Origin: a virus
Direction: 5' to 3' (one strand)
IMG/VR virus record: IMGVR_UViG_3300021963_000158
Span: 1-55,232 of that record
Length of the DNA stretch: 55,232 nucleotides
The number at the start of each line of letters is the position of its first letter. Within the stretch, counting starts at the first letter, position 1. The notes under the pieces were generated by a model, which was not told where the DNA came from, searched no databases, and was given only the letters and a program-made list of their open reading frames with translations. The translations under genes were made by a program, and so were the position numbers. Of this stretch, positions 21,936-30,232 are shown one piece after another.

Positions 21936-23201
21936 TTAAGCTTCTGTTACGTTGTGCTTCTTAAACTCGTTAACTAACCAAGGAAACACCTCACGCCAAT
22001 TTGTATTACGTCTACGATCCATTTCAGTTAAAAAGTCGTGCATTTTTTGTATTTGATCAACTCTTGGTCCTGTGCTAGCTGATTGCTGTGCTATGCCACG
22101 CAGGTAATCTTTGTTTGAAATTTGTTCAGGAAATTCAGTGGGCTTTAATGCCAATGCACGATCAAAATCTTCGGCAAATATGTCTCCAAAAATGTCAATG
22201 AAGAACGGGCTAGGCCCATTTACTGAATTTTGATAATGGTATACCGGACGCACAGAATTCCACTCATTGATTTTTATCAATAGTTCAGGCAAGGTTTTGA
22301 TAGTTAACGGAGTCACTGTAGAACTAATAATCAACTTAATCCAACGTTGTGACACTAGATAGTTAAAGTTTTCTTCCCATACTTTTAAGTCCAGAGGGAA
22401 TCTTACATATTCCTGTGCGGCTCCCCAACAATCTAAACTAGCAGTAATGTCCAACCCAGCAATTTTTTTACGTGCCACTAAATTACGTATACGTGTGACT
22501 ATTTTTTGTAAGTGTGGCAGTTTGGCGTTTAAGTTGGTAATGATCTGCAACTTTAAATTAGGTGCAGGATAATTTTCAAATAAATCCAAGCATTGTTCTA
22601 ATTCTGGCTGGAACAACGGTTCGCCGCCCAGGATATTAAAATTTGTTAACTTACTTCCATTATCTTTGAGCCAATCAAAAATTTTAACTTTGTTTGCTTC
22701 TATATGCGAGCTTTTTTGAAACTCATCAGAAATACGTAGGTCGCCTTTAGTAAAATACCCATGACGTTTGTTTTCTGCATCCCATAAAGAACTAAATGTG
22801 GGTCCGCAGTAAACACATTTTAAATTACAAGTATTGTCGAAATAAATTTCAAGAATCCTAGGAGTCACTGTTGTTGCAGTGGGATCTATATCTAATTCTA
22901 CCGGGGCATGAATGCCTGGAAAATTATTATTAGTGATTCTATCGCTTTGGCCGCCGGCTGTCTCAATGTCACGGCAATAGTTGCAACCAATTGTGGGCCA
23001 TTGCCCATCGAGCATGCGTTCTCTATCGTTAATCTTTGTGGGAGTATTGTGAAAATTGAAACTGCTAGTGTCGAACGTATGTTTATTCGTTCTATGACAA
23101 CTAGCAGTTTCATCTGTGGTCAGGAACAAAGTGCTCCATGTCCACTTTAATTGGCAAGCAGTTTCCGTTTTAATCGGGAATACTTTTTGCGGTAATGACA
23201 T
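21936..23201 (-). CDS. Radical SAM enzyme with N-terminal cysteine cluster
   Basis: 421 residues. The [4Fe-4S]/SAM motif is CNLKCVYC (C125, C129, C132), followed by NILGGEPLFQPELEQCLDLF (GGEP motif near 190). Upstream of it are C16, C35, C73 and C76, which could hold an auxiliary cluster, a SPASM-like part placed before rather than after the barrel. Such twitch/SPASM-type enzymes modify peptides or sugars. Its ATG overlaps the stop of the DUF4214-like gene (TAATG), so the two are translationally coupled and may form enzyme and substrate or a shared pathway. Known in marine phages without assigned function. Confidence 0.85.
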   Translation of the reverse strand: MSLPQKVFPIKTETACQLKWTWSTLFLTTDETASCHRTNKHTFDTSSFNFHNTPTKINDRERMLDGQWPTIGCNYCRDIETAGGQSDRITNNNFPGIHAPVELDIDPTATTVTPRILEIYFDNTCNLKCVYCGPTFSSLWDAENKRHGYFTKGDLRISDEFQKSSHIEANKVKIFDWLKDNGSKLTNFNILGGEPLFQPELEQCLDLFENYPAPNLKLQIITNLNAKLPHLQKIVTRIRNLVARKKIAGLDITASLDCWGAAQEYVRFPLDLKVWEENFNYLVSQRWIKLIISSTVTPLTIKTLPELLIKINEWNSVRPVYHYQNSVNGPSPFFIDIFGDIFAEDFDRALALKPTEFPEQISNKDYLRGIAQQSASTGPRVDQIQKMHDFLTEMDRRRNTNWREVFPWLVNEFKKHNVTEA

Positions 23202-24100
23202 TACACAGTAACTGGGGTGTACTCAATGCCGGTGGTAGCAAGACCAACAAGACCGATTGCAGTTTCGAATGTGGCCAACTCGCTGGCAATAACCAATACG
23301 TCTGCTTGACTATATTTGTTACCATTCATCCAATTTGTCAATGCTGTTACATCATCTAATGTAGCAGTTGTGCCGGTTACATTCTTGTAAACATGTTTGA
23401 TGAATGTTTCATCGCTGACACCGCCGGCATCAGTTTTGTAAGTGTCAGTGGCCAATAATGCTTCTGCCAATTGTTTGTTAGTCCAACCTGCGTCAGCAAG
23501 GTGGATGCCAATGCCTGTGTAGGCCTTGGTAACGTCGGCTGTGCCAAGAGCGGCCGCTAACAATGCATACACATCACCTGCACGACCTGCGGCATCATAA
23601 GCAACGGCCTTGTCTGTGAATACTACACGTTCGTGGTCAGCAAGATTGAATTCCATGTTGCTGACTAATGTGCTGGCTAAGTTTACTTTGTCGGCAGTTT
23701 TAGTTGTTGTGTACTCAGTACTAGCACCACCCATGGTGTAAGTGTCGATACCAGCAGTACCGGTAACGTCAACTTGAATATCAACTGTGCCATCGCCGAC
23801 ACGGCCTGTACCTACTACACCGAATGTAGCAATCTTACCTGCTGTGCCAACTGTGGCCACAGTAACAATCAAGTTATTAAGATTAGTACCACCCAGGGCT
23901 GTACCAGCAAGAGTAATTGTGTCACCTGCAACATAACCTGTGCCTGCACTCGCCGCTAATGAATCGAGAACAACAGAATATGTTCCGTTGGTTTTTGTAA
24001 CATCAAATGTAGCACCGTCGCCACTTCCGCCTGTTAAGCCAGTAACATTTTGGTATGTAGTGTTAACTGCCTTGTCTTTGATTGTAATTGTAGTAGTCAT
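23201..24100 (-). CDS. DUF4214-like secreted/structural protein with Gly-Thr-rich N-terminus
   Basis: 299 residues. Residues 1-130 are low in charge and rich in G, T and V (segments such as AGTGYVAGDTITLAGTALGG near 51-70), like repeats of phage fibres and secreted adhesins. Residues 155-290 resemble the DUF4214 helical domain often found in RTX and S-layer-type exoproteins (DVYALLAAALG, LAEALLATDTYK, FIKHVYKNVTG). Possibly a displayed or secreted protein of the virion or host surface. Its pairing with the radical SAM gene downstream is the striking feature. Confidence 0.6.
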   Translation of the reverse strand: MTTTITIKDKAVNTTYQNVTGLTGGSGDGATFDVTKTNGTYSVVLDSLAASAGTGYVAGDTITLAGTALGGTNLNNLIVTVATVGTAGKIATFGVVGTGRVGDGTVDIQVDVTGTAGIDTYTMGGASTEYTTTKTADKVNLASTLVSNMEFNLADHERVVFTDKAVAYDAAGRAGDVYALLAAALGTADVTKAYTGIGIHLADAGWTNKQLAEALLATDTYKTDAGGVSDETFIKHVYKNVTGTTATLDDVTALTNWMNGNKYSQADVLVIASELATFETAIGLVGLATTGIEYTPVTV

Positions 24101-24183
24101 TGAATTTTCCTTATGTTGAATAATGATTAAGTATATAGTAGTTTCACTAAGAAGTCAAAAATAAATTTAACCATTTTAAATGG

Positions 24184-24269
24184 TGGTAGAACGGGTGGGA
24201 TTTGAACCCACAATGTCTTTCGAACTGGATTATGAGTCCAGGGCCTGCAACCAATACGGCGTCCGTTCT
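24184..24269 (-). tRNA. Class II tRNA with anticodon CAU
   Basis: 5' end at 24269; acceptor AGAACGG/CCGTTCT, 3-bp D-stem GCC/GGC, anticodon arm CTGGA-CTCATAA-TCCAG, 13-base variable region TTCGAAAGACATT, T-arm GTGGG-TTCAAAT-CCCAC, A73, CCA encoded. The long variable region and A73 are as in tRNA-Leu of this array, yet the anticodon reads Met (or AUA-Ile if lysidinylated). Amino acid identity is uncertain. Confidence 0.8.
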
Positions 24270-24927
24270 ATTTAAAACTTTTACCATGTTGACGATTTTG
24301 ATTATACTCATCAACATACTTTTTCCAAAGCATACACAATCTAGGTTGGGTAGTATTGTTAGCTTCGGCAAAGGCACATATTGAATTATACTTTGATTCT
24401 TTAAATTTGTCAAATAGTTTGTTAGCCAATATTTTTGCTTCTTCTTTTTTGCGACCATAAGCGGCCTTTTTGTAATCAAATTCAGGATCTTTGATTGGTT
24501 TATCAAAATTTACTATTCTACCTTTTTGCCAACCAGTAGGAATGGTTTCTGTTTTACTAATTTTTTTATTTTCCTTAAGAGACTTATTACAAATCCACAT
24601 CGATCCGAATTGAGTGTTTCCTGTTCCTGTTTGCCGAATCGACATAGAGGCCGAAAGTCTTCTTTTCAACCATCCGTAGAGTTTATTTGAAGGTCTACTG
24701 GGAATCATCATAACAGCAGCATTAATTAACTTATGACTTGATGGATAAATTTTAACCAGTAATTGGTGCGCTACATAATGCTCTTCGGGGGTTAGACGCA
24801 CAAGATTTTCTATAGAATCAGATCCGCCCATGCACCTAGGTATAACATGATGCAACTCCGTATAACCGTCTATGTTACGATTTTTTGCTTTTTCTATTAA
24901 TCTAGAATAGTGTAACTCATAATTCAT
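24268..24927 (-). CDS. HNH endonuclease, probably homing type
   Basis: 219 residues. ELHHVIPRCMGGSDSIENLV (24-43) with H26/H27, N41 and H50/H54 gives the HNH active site in the form seen in phage mobile nucleases; residues 65-219 are a basic DNA-binding region. The stop overlaps the 5' end of the class II CAU tRNA by 2 bp, a usual position for mobile nucleases next to tRNAs. A late promoter TATAAATA lies 4 nt upstream of the ATG. Confidence 0.85.
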   Translation of the reverse strand: MNYELHYSRLIEKAKNRNIDGYTELHHVIPRCMGGSDSIENLVRLTPEEHYVAHQLLVKIYPSSHKLINAAVMMIPSRPSNKLYGWLKRRLSASMSIRQTGTGNTQFGSMWICNKSLKENKKISKTETIPTGWQKGRIVNFDKPIKDPEFDYKKAAYGRKKEEAKILANKLFDKFKESKYNSICAFAEANNTTQPRLCMLWKKYVDEYNQNRQHGKSFK

Positions 24928-24931
24928 ACTT

Positions 24932-24939
24932 TATTTATA
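24932..24939 (-). promoter_or_regulatory. Late promoter TATAAATA of the HNH gene
   Basis: TATAAATA, then AAGT, then ATG; predicts a leaderless late transcript. Confidence 0.65.
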
Positions 24940-24961
24940 TGAATTATGAGTAATTTAGCTG

Positions 24962-26344
24962 TCAAGCAGGACGGAAGTCAAACACGTATTTTTGGTTAAT
25001 ACCGGATGCGTAGTAGCTCTTACCTGCTACGAGTACAATAGTACCCTGAAAGTTTGGCGGATATACTGCGTTGAATCCGGTAATAGCAACATCTTCGCCA
25101 TTGGCTCGAGCACTGGTATACATCTGCATCATACTAGCGTAGTTTAGAAATTCAATACATCCATTGCTAAAGTCTGGTGTTGAGTTTACACGTTCTGCCA
25201 CAGCGGCGGCCACGGCACTCATAACCCAATAACCATAATTCCATCCTTGTGCAGATTTCATCTTAAATGCATCAGTCCAAGGCTTGGTCCACTCTGGAGG
25301 ATTTTCGGTAGTGTGTGCTCTAATCATGCGAACAACGTCTTGTGCTTGTTCTTCTGTAATTAATTCAAAACTAATAGCTAGCTTCAACGGGCCATCAATC
25401 ATTGATGCTCCAGAAATAGTCTTAACAATGTTGGCCGCAATAGGATATTCTGCTTCTAAATCTTGATTAGCGGCTTTTGCATTAGCAATACCCTCAAGTA
25501 AATTCTTAACACTAGCAGGGGCACCTTTGCCGCCTTTACTACTAACACCCAAACTAAATTTACCAGAACGTAGATAAAAATCTACTAGTCCGTATGTTTT
25601 ACCACCCGGGAAGTGTATCTGAAGTTTATTCCATGGTGCATCTTTTAGAATTTGTTTTCTAGCATCGTCGGCTTCTCCGCCAACTATACCATAAGTCAAT
25701 GCAATACTTTGTAATACTTCGCCTAGATTATCACGTATGGCTTCGAGGTTGGCCTTTTCGCCTGTAAATACCGGAAGTTGTTTTTTACCCATCATTGCAA
25801 TACCTTCAATGATGTTAGGGGCAACTGTTGTTACGCCTTGTATATGTTGTAACATTGCCGCACCATTGGTAAATGTATCTGTGGCGCCCAACAAGTCTTG
25901 TGGTTTAAATCCTGCACGAGCTTTTTTACTTGCTTTGAGTTCGGGGCGCAGGCCAGGCAATTCATCGTTGTCCCATTTGTGCATCATACTGGGAAGAATC
26001 TCTTCAAAGTATTTGCCAAAGTATAAAGGTTTATTGTTTGGCCCAACAAACTGTGCAAGTGCAAACCCACGATGACGTGACGTTGGTTTATTTGCCCAGA
26101 CAATCGGGTTGCCTGCTTGTGCAACTGCCTGCTGATCAACATGTGCTACATCAGCGGTTAAAGAATCTGCATCCGGGTATTTGCCCACCGGGGGATAACT
26201 TTGTACACCCTGGAATTGGTAGGGGTCGCCTTGCGTGGCTTTAAATGTGTTACCCACAACTGCGGTAAATGGAGGATCGTTGGGACTACGTGCATAGATG
26301 CCGCGGCCTTCAAGTAAAGTAGTGATAACGTCAGAAATTTTCAT
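24962..26344 (-). CDS. Unknown protein with capsid-targeting-like N-terminus and possible nuclease-like site
   Basis: 460 residues. It starts MKISDVITTLLEGRG, which looks like the T4 capsid-targeting sequence (MKTYQEFIAE) cut by the prohead protease after I/L-x-E; a cut after E12 is possible. Near residues 250-272 the sequence KTYGLVDFYLRSGKFSLGVS then SKGG gives D255 and K270 in a D-x14-K arrangement reminiscent of PD-(D/E)xK nucleases (inference only). The rest is Ala/Gly-rich and helical. It could be an internal head protein injected with DNA. A late-type box AATAAATA (26352-26359) lies 7 nt upstream. Confidence 0.5.
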   Translation of the reverse strand: MKISDVITTLLEGRGIYARSPNDPPFTAVVGNTFKATQGDPYQFQGVQSYPPVGKYPDADSLTADVAHVDQQAVAQAGNPIVWANKPTSRHRGFALAQFVGPNNKPLYFGKYFEEILPSMMHKWDNDELPGLRPELKASKKARAGFKPQDLLGATDTFTNGAAMLQHIQGVTTVAPNIIEGIAMMGKKQLPVFTGEKANLEAIRDNLGEVLQSIALTYGIVGGEADDARKQILKDAPWNKLQIHFPGGKTYGLVDFYLRSGKFSLGVSSKGGKGAPASVKNLLEGIANAKAANQDLEAEYPIAANIVKTISGASMIDGPLKLAISFELITEEQAQDVVRMIRAHTTENPPEWTKPWTDAFKMKSAQGWNYGYWVMSAVAAAVAERVNSTPDFSNGCIEFLNYASMMQMYTSARANGEDVAITGFNAVYPPNFQGTIVLVAGKSYYASGINQKYVFDFRPA

Positions 26345-26351
26345 AATAAAG

Positions 26352-26359
26352 TATTTATT
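26352..26359 (-). promoter_or_regulatory. Late-type promoter AATAAATA
   Basis: AATAAATA 7 nt before the ATG of the 460-residue gene; leader of at most 1-2 bases predicted. Confidence 0.55.
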
Positions 26360-27110
26360 ACTTACGTTCTATATCGTCTTCTGAGCAGTCTGTGCCGTAC
26401 TGTATTTCCACTATTGTGCATGGTTCTGCGTATGAATTGCTTAGTTTATGCCATTCCCCCTGTGGTACACGATAATTTTCATGAGTTTTTAGCTCTACCC
26501 CGGGTAATCTATATCCATTGGGTAAGTAGCTTTCTGCAAAAGCTCTGCCACTGCTAACATGCCAATATTCGTGTCTATTTTGATGTCGTTGTAAACTAAT
26601 ACTCTGCCCAGGGTCTAAGGTCAGTTCCTTGACTTTGGTGCCAGAAACCTCATGTAACACACGGTAATATCCCCACGTGCGCTCAGTCTTGGGTGCTTTC
26701 CACTCCTCGAGGATCCATGAACTACTATTGGCCTTAACTTCTCCACCTACACCAAAAGCAAATATAACTTCTGGTACATCCATTTCTGGAATATTATCTT
26801 CTGTACGGTCGCCGCCGTTGGCAAAAATAATATCTGCGTAAGGAAATTCACGTTTAACCCCCACTAACAAATCACGAGCCGATCCATCATCGTCATTAAA
26901 GGTCATTGTAGCGTGTACACTTTTCAATGCCCCAATTATTGTTCTACGTTCGCCAATTGGCATAAACGCACGACTTTTTTTACGCTCAAGCCAGGCGTCG
27001 CTGTTAACGCCAACAATGAGCATATCGCCCAATGTGGCGGCTGCATTAAGATACGCAATGTGTCCGCTGTGTACGGGATCAAACCCGCCTGTGCATACAA
27101 CTATTTTCAT
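26358..27110 (-). CDS. Nucleotidyltransferase-cupin fusion (sugar-nucleotide related)
   Basis: 250 residues. N-terminal GGFDPVHSGH (8-17, HxGH motif) and the downstream RRTIIGALKSV are of the cytidylyl/adenylyltransferase fold, closest in style to RfaE2-type heptose-1-phosphate adenylyltransferases. Residues 165-240 (GQSISLQRHQNRHEYWHVSS near 168-187) match the cupin domain of mannose-6-phosphate isomerase/GDP-mannose pyrophosphorylase. Fusing an activating enzyme to an isomerase-like cupin suggests one-protein supply of an activated sugar, perhaps for the GT9 enzyme of the glycan cassette (inference). Confidence 0.75.
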   Translation of the reverse strand: MKIVVCTGGFDPVHSGHIAYLNAAATLGDMLIVGVNSDAWLERKKSRAFMPIGERRTIIGALKSVHATMTFNDDDGSARDLLVGVKREFPYADIIFANGGDRTEDNIPEMDVPEVIFAFGVGGEVKANSSSWILEEWKAPKTERTWGYYRVLHEVSGTKVKELTLDPGQSISLQRHQNRHEYWHVSSGRAFAESYLPNGYRLPGVELKTHENYRVPQGEWHKLSNSYAEPCTIVEIQYGTDCSEDDIERK

Positions 27111-27111
27111 A

Positions 27112-27864
27112 TTAGTTTGTTATTTGATAAAGTCCACGGTCTAACCAACGCACAACTAAATCGTCTAATCGTGCATGGCCGTATTTGTTTACACTAGCCA
27201 CGAGGTAGTCATTGATTAATTTCTTTTCTGCTAGTTCATACCATGTGGTGTGTTCTGGCATAGGGTCGTAACTTGATGCGTAGACTGCGGCATACAACCA
27301 AGGACTGTTTTCTTTTCTATAAAAGTATGCATCGTTACAATCAAACCCAGATATAGCTAACAGGTATATTAAATTTAAAATATTGTAACTATAATACTGC
27401 CCGTGGTGTGTTTCAATTTGTAATCTATTATTTTTTAAGTAGGTGGTTTGCGGAACCATCATTACTAGCATACCATTGACATTTAAACTATTTTTCCAAC
27501 TTGCTAAACATTTAATAGGATTCCTGGCATACTGAAATGCATCATGACTCCATATTAAATCAACTTTCTTTGGAAGTATCTTTGCTTCAAAGTCACCTTT
27601 AAAAGGAATAACATTTTTATTTTCTAAGACATGTGGTTCAATTTTACTAATGTCTTGATCAACTGCATAGACGAGGAAGTTTCTGGGTTCCGGCGGGTCA
27701 TCTCTAGTTTGCAATGTGGCCCACCAGTGTGAGTCAAGTCCTTGACCACATCCCAGGTCGGCAATTGTTTGTATACCATCTAAAAAGCTGTCGTAGCCGT
27801 AGATTGTGTCTAACACTTCTAAACTATGTGCGTGACTGTCGTATGCGTTTTTAAATAGTGCCAT
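27112..27864 (-). CDS. SAM-dependent methyltransferase-like protein
   Basis: 250 residues. TIADLGCGQGLDSHWWATL (near 33-51) is the SAM-binding motif, DLIWSHDAFQYARNPIKCLA (about 104-123) the acidic/catalytic region, and NVNGMLVMMVPQT the strand after it. It is 1 bp after the nucleotidyltransferase-cupin gene, so likely in the same operon. Substrate unknown; sugar or small-molecule methylation fits the neighbourhood. Confidence 0.75.
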   Translation of the reverse strand: MALFKNAYDSHAHSLEVLDTIYGYDSFLDGIQTIADLGCGQGLDSHWWATLQTRDDPPEPRNFLVYAVDQDISKIEPHVLENKNVIPFKGDFEAKILPKKVDLIWSHDAFQYARNPIKCLASWKNSLNVNGMLVMMVPQTTYLKNNRLQIETHHGQYYSYNILNLIYLLAISGFDCNDAYFYRKENSPWLYAAVYASSYDPMPEHTTWYELAEKKLINDYLVASVNKYGHARLDDLVVRWLDRGLYQITN

Positions 27865-28102
27865 GCTTTAGTACTTCAAATATTAATTTTTCTTTTAACT
27901 GCTTTAGTCTTGGTTCAAGTTGGTGACATGCTTCGGCAATTTCAATATCTGTTCCCCATCCGCGTTGAGTGGCTAGATTATAAGCAAACGTAGCACATCT
28001 ATCTTTTTCTAATTGCACATCAACAGCATTGTGTTTTGGGCGTGCCTGCATACACAAATTAAATTCTTCTAATAAGTGGTCTGCTTGACTGTACCAGTTC
28101 AT
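27851..28102 (-). CDS. Hypothetical helical protein, 83 residues
   Basis: Charged helical protein (MNWYSQADHLLEEFNLCMQA ... RLKQLKEKLIFEVLKHGTI) overlapping both neighbours (14 bp with the methyltransferase, 1 bp ATGA with uvsY). No family recognised. The tight overlaps make it a credible member of the operon. Confidence 0.6.
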   Translation of the reverse strand: MNWYSQADHLLEEFNLCMQARPKHNAVDVQLEKDRCATFAYNLATQRGWGTDIEIAEACHQLEPRLKQLKEKLIFEVLKHGTI

Positions 28103-28554
28103 TATACTATAACATCTTCCATGCCAGCAGTCCTTAGACGAACTACGTGACCAAGCATAAAGTTTTTACTCTCTATGCCTTTCATTACACCTAACCATTT
28201 GTTGCGTACCAACGCAACTTCGTTGATGATAGTTTCCATGTCGATTACTTCATCCTCAGCTTCTGCATATTTTTCAGCATCTCTGCTAGTTAATGCACGG
28301 GCATAGGCTTCAAGGTATTTTTTGTAATGGGTTTGCTTGATCTTCCGTAACTGAATATTAAGAAAATTTAATACAGCTTCAATCTCTTGTAGTTGATTAA
28401 AACGTTGTTCTGTAACGCCAGGCAAATTACTTAATGCTCGCTCAACATTACCCTGAATCTTAATTTCACCCCTGGCTAAGATAAGTTCATTTTCGTAATA
28501 GTCAATAAAGTTAGGAATCTCACCTAAGTTAGTAACAACTCTGTTATACCACAT
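28102..28554 (-). CDS. uvsY: Recombination mediator UvsY
   Basis: 150 residues. The C-terminal stretch NKWLGVMKGIESKNFMLGHV followed by VRLRTAGMEDVIV is typical of UvsY proteins of aquatic T4-like phages, and the rest is helical. UvsY loads UvsX onto gp32-covered ssDNA; genes for both partners, uvsX (30229) and gp32 (35336), are close by, which supports the call. Confidence 0.75.
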   Translation of the reverse strand: MWYNRVVTNLGEIPNFIDYYENELILARGEIKIQGNVERALSNLPGVTEQRFNQLQEIEAVLNFLNIQLRKIKQTHYKKYLEAYARALTSRDAEKYAEAEDEVIDMETIINEVALVRNKWLGVMKGIESKNFMLGHVVRLRTAGMEDVIV

Positions 28555-28556
28555 TG

Positions 28557-28784
28557 TTAGTCTTCGTAGTCGTAGGGTTCTTCTTCGTCGTCATCTGTTA
28601 AGTATTCCTTAAGAGCACGTTTTAGGGTGTTATTAGTGCCACCAAACTCACGCAACTCCTGGTCACCCAACATATCAACCATAATACTCATTAAATTATC
28701 TGCACATTCCTGGCGATCTTTTTGTGGAATATACTGTGACATAATAGTGTACATTTCGCTTAATACATCTACATCAATACTCAT
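28557..28784 (-). CDS. Hypothetical protein, 75 residues, acidic tail
   Basis: Helical body (MSIDVDVLSEMYTIMSQYIP, then KDRQECADNLMSIMVDMLGD) and a strongly acidic C-terminus (DDDEEEPYDYED). Similar small proteins accompany uvsY in cyanophage-like genomes. Stop and start are within 4 bp of the neighbouring ANL gene. Function unknown. Confidence 0.65.
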   Translation of the reverse strand: MSIDVDVLSEMYTIMSQYIPQKDRQECADNLMSIMVDMLGDQELREFGGTNNTLKRALKEYLTDDDEEEPYDYED

Positions 28785-30232
28785 AATGTTTTACCTTCTG
28801 CAATTAATTGTTTAACTCTACCCATGGTTATTCTACCAGCAAATAAACTTGCGTCATCAACAATACTATGTATCACAATTTGTTCTAAATCAGATTTTTC
28901 TAATAGAGTATTAATTGCTTTGAGTACGTTGCTAGAATTTCTTGTTAGTGTTTCTTTTGCTACTTTACTCAATGGATATATATTAACTACGCCATTGACA
29001 AATTCGTACATATATTCCGAATGAAATAAATCTACATCTAGAACTGATTGGATAGTATTGTTTATATCTACACTAAACACTTTATTTCCCGATATTGTAT
29101 CTAATCTCTCTCTACCCAAAAAATGGTAAACACCGTGATCATCAACTCTAACATAATCGTGTGTGCAAAAATATCCATCATTATCTAAATTTTTTGTGTA
29201 TTTGCTTTGGCTAGGTGATCGAACCCAAAGTTTGTCATCAACAATTTTAATGTCAACTCCCTTTGTAATTTTACCTAGTCCCGATGTATAAACATCGTGT
29301 TTGTTAGAAGCAATTTCTAATTCAAATAACGGACTTGCAGCTAAAAAGGTACCAAAGCAACTATAAATTTTATCCGCGCCGCAATTGAATATACTGTCCA
29401 TTAATTTTGGTGTCGGTGCGAACCCGGCTGTAAAAACTGTACATCCTTTGAATGCATTAATAGGGATTTTAAAATTTGGATGCCATTCTGTTAGCTTTAA
29501 ATGCACTTCGTAAAAGAATACTTTGGTAAAAATATTTCTACAAGCAAGAAATACCACATCAAAAAATCCATTAAGTGTGTATAACATTGCACCTGCAAAC
29601 AATGGACCTAACACCGTTTGTGTTATCAGTCCGATGTGCGTAATGCCATTCATTGCACCGAATCTGTCTTCGGTATTATACATATGAGTGCATAGTAACC
29701 CGCCGTGCATAAATCTTCCGGATGTGTGTGCAATTTTAGAATCAGGGAAACCATTGATTTCACCTGTGATCAAATCTGCGTCCGGATTAATTAAGTTGGG
29801 TACATAGGTAGGCATTGTAGATTCAAAATCTTGGGTGATATCTGCTTCATTTAAAACATATAACGGTATACCATTTAATGGTCCTCGATTTGGGTCACGT
29901 TGGTCAAACCAATCTGATTCAAAAAACGGATTGATAAAATGCATATCTGCGCCTGCAGATCTACGTAGGAACGCCTCGGGTCCATCAATCAAGTTTGATG
30001 TTGCAATTAACACACCACATTCAGCTGATGCAAAAAATAATGCAATAGTATCAATGCTAGGGTTGCTAGCAATCAAAATAGTTTTGTGGTTATGTTTCTT
30101 TAAATAATTTTTCCAATATTGTACTCGATTAAGAAAATATTGTTTATCTCGTTTAATAAATTTTAAATCCACAATAGATGCATTGTTGTGGATTAACTCA
30201 GCCGATGTAAACGGCTTTGTTGTATCTATCAT
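28781..30232 (-). CDS. Adenylate-forming enzyme (ANL superfamily), copy 1
   Basis: 483 residues. Core motifs of acyl-CoA/amino-acid ligases are visible: KIAHTSGRFMHGG (near 165-177, a diverged P-loop A3), YSCFGTF (near 292, A5 position), DGYFCTHDYVRV (near 356, A7), LGRERLDTISGNKVFSVDIN (near 374-393, A8) and GRITMGRVKQL (near 467-477) with the A10 lysine. It should activate a carboxylic acid as an acyl-adenylate; substrate unknown. It overlaps uvsX by 4 bp. A more diverged paralogue lies on the other side of uvsX. No carrier protein is visible. Confidence 0.8.
   Translation of the reverse strand: MIDTTKPFTSAELIHNNASIVDLKFIKRDKQYFLNRVQYWKNYLKKHNHKTILIASNPSIDTIALFFASAECGVLIATSNLIDGPEAFLRRSAGADMHFINPFFESDWFDQRDPNRGPLNGIPLYVLNEADITQDFESTMPTYVPNLINPDADLITGEINGFPDSKIAHTSGRFMHGGLLCTHMYNTEDRFGAMNGITHIGLITQTVLGPLFAGAMLYTLNGFFDVVFLACRNIFTKVFFYEVHLKLTEWHPNFKIPINAFKGCTVFTAGFAPTPKLMDSIFNCGADKIYSCFGTFLAASPLFELEIASNKHDVYTSGLGKITKGVDIKIVDDKLWVRSPSQSKYTKNLDNDGYFCTHDYVRVDDHGVYHFLGRERLDTISGNKVFSVDINNTIQSVLDVDLFHSEYMYEFVNGVVNIYPLSKVAKETLTRNSSNVLKAINTLLEKSDLEQIVIHSIVDDASLFAGRITMGRVKQLIAEGKTL

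Noticed and set aside
24147-24506. 119-codon frame covering the class II tRNA and the end of the HNH gene
   Set aside because: It runs through the tRNA and overlaps the better-supported HNH frame; no known motif.
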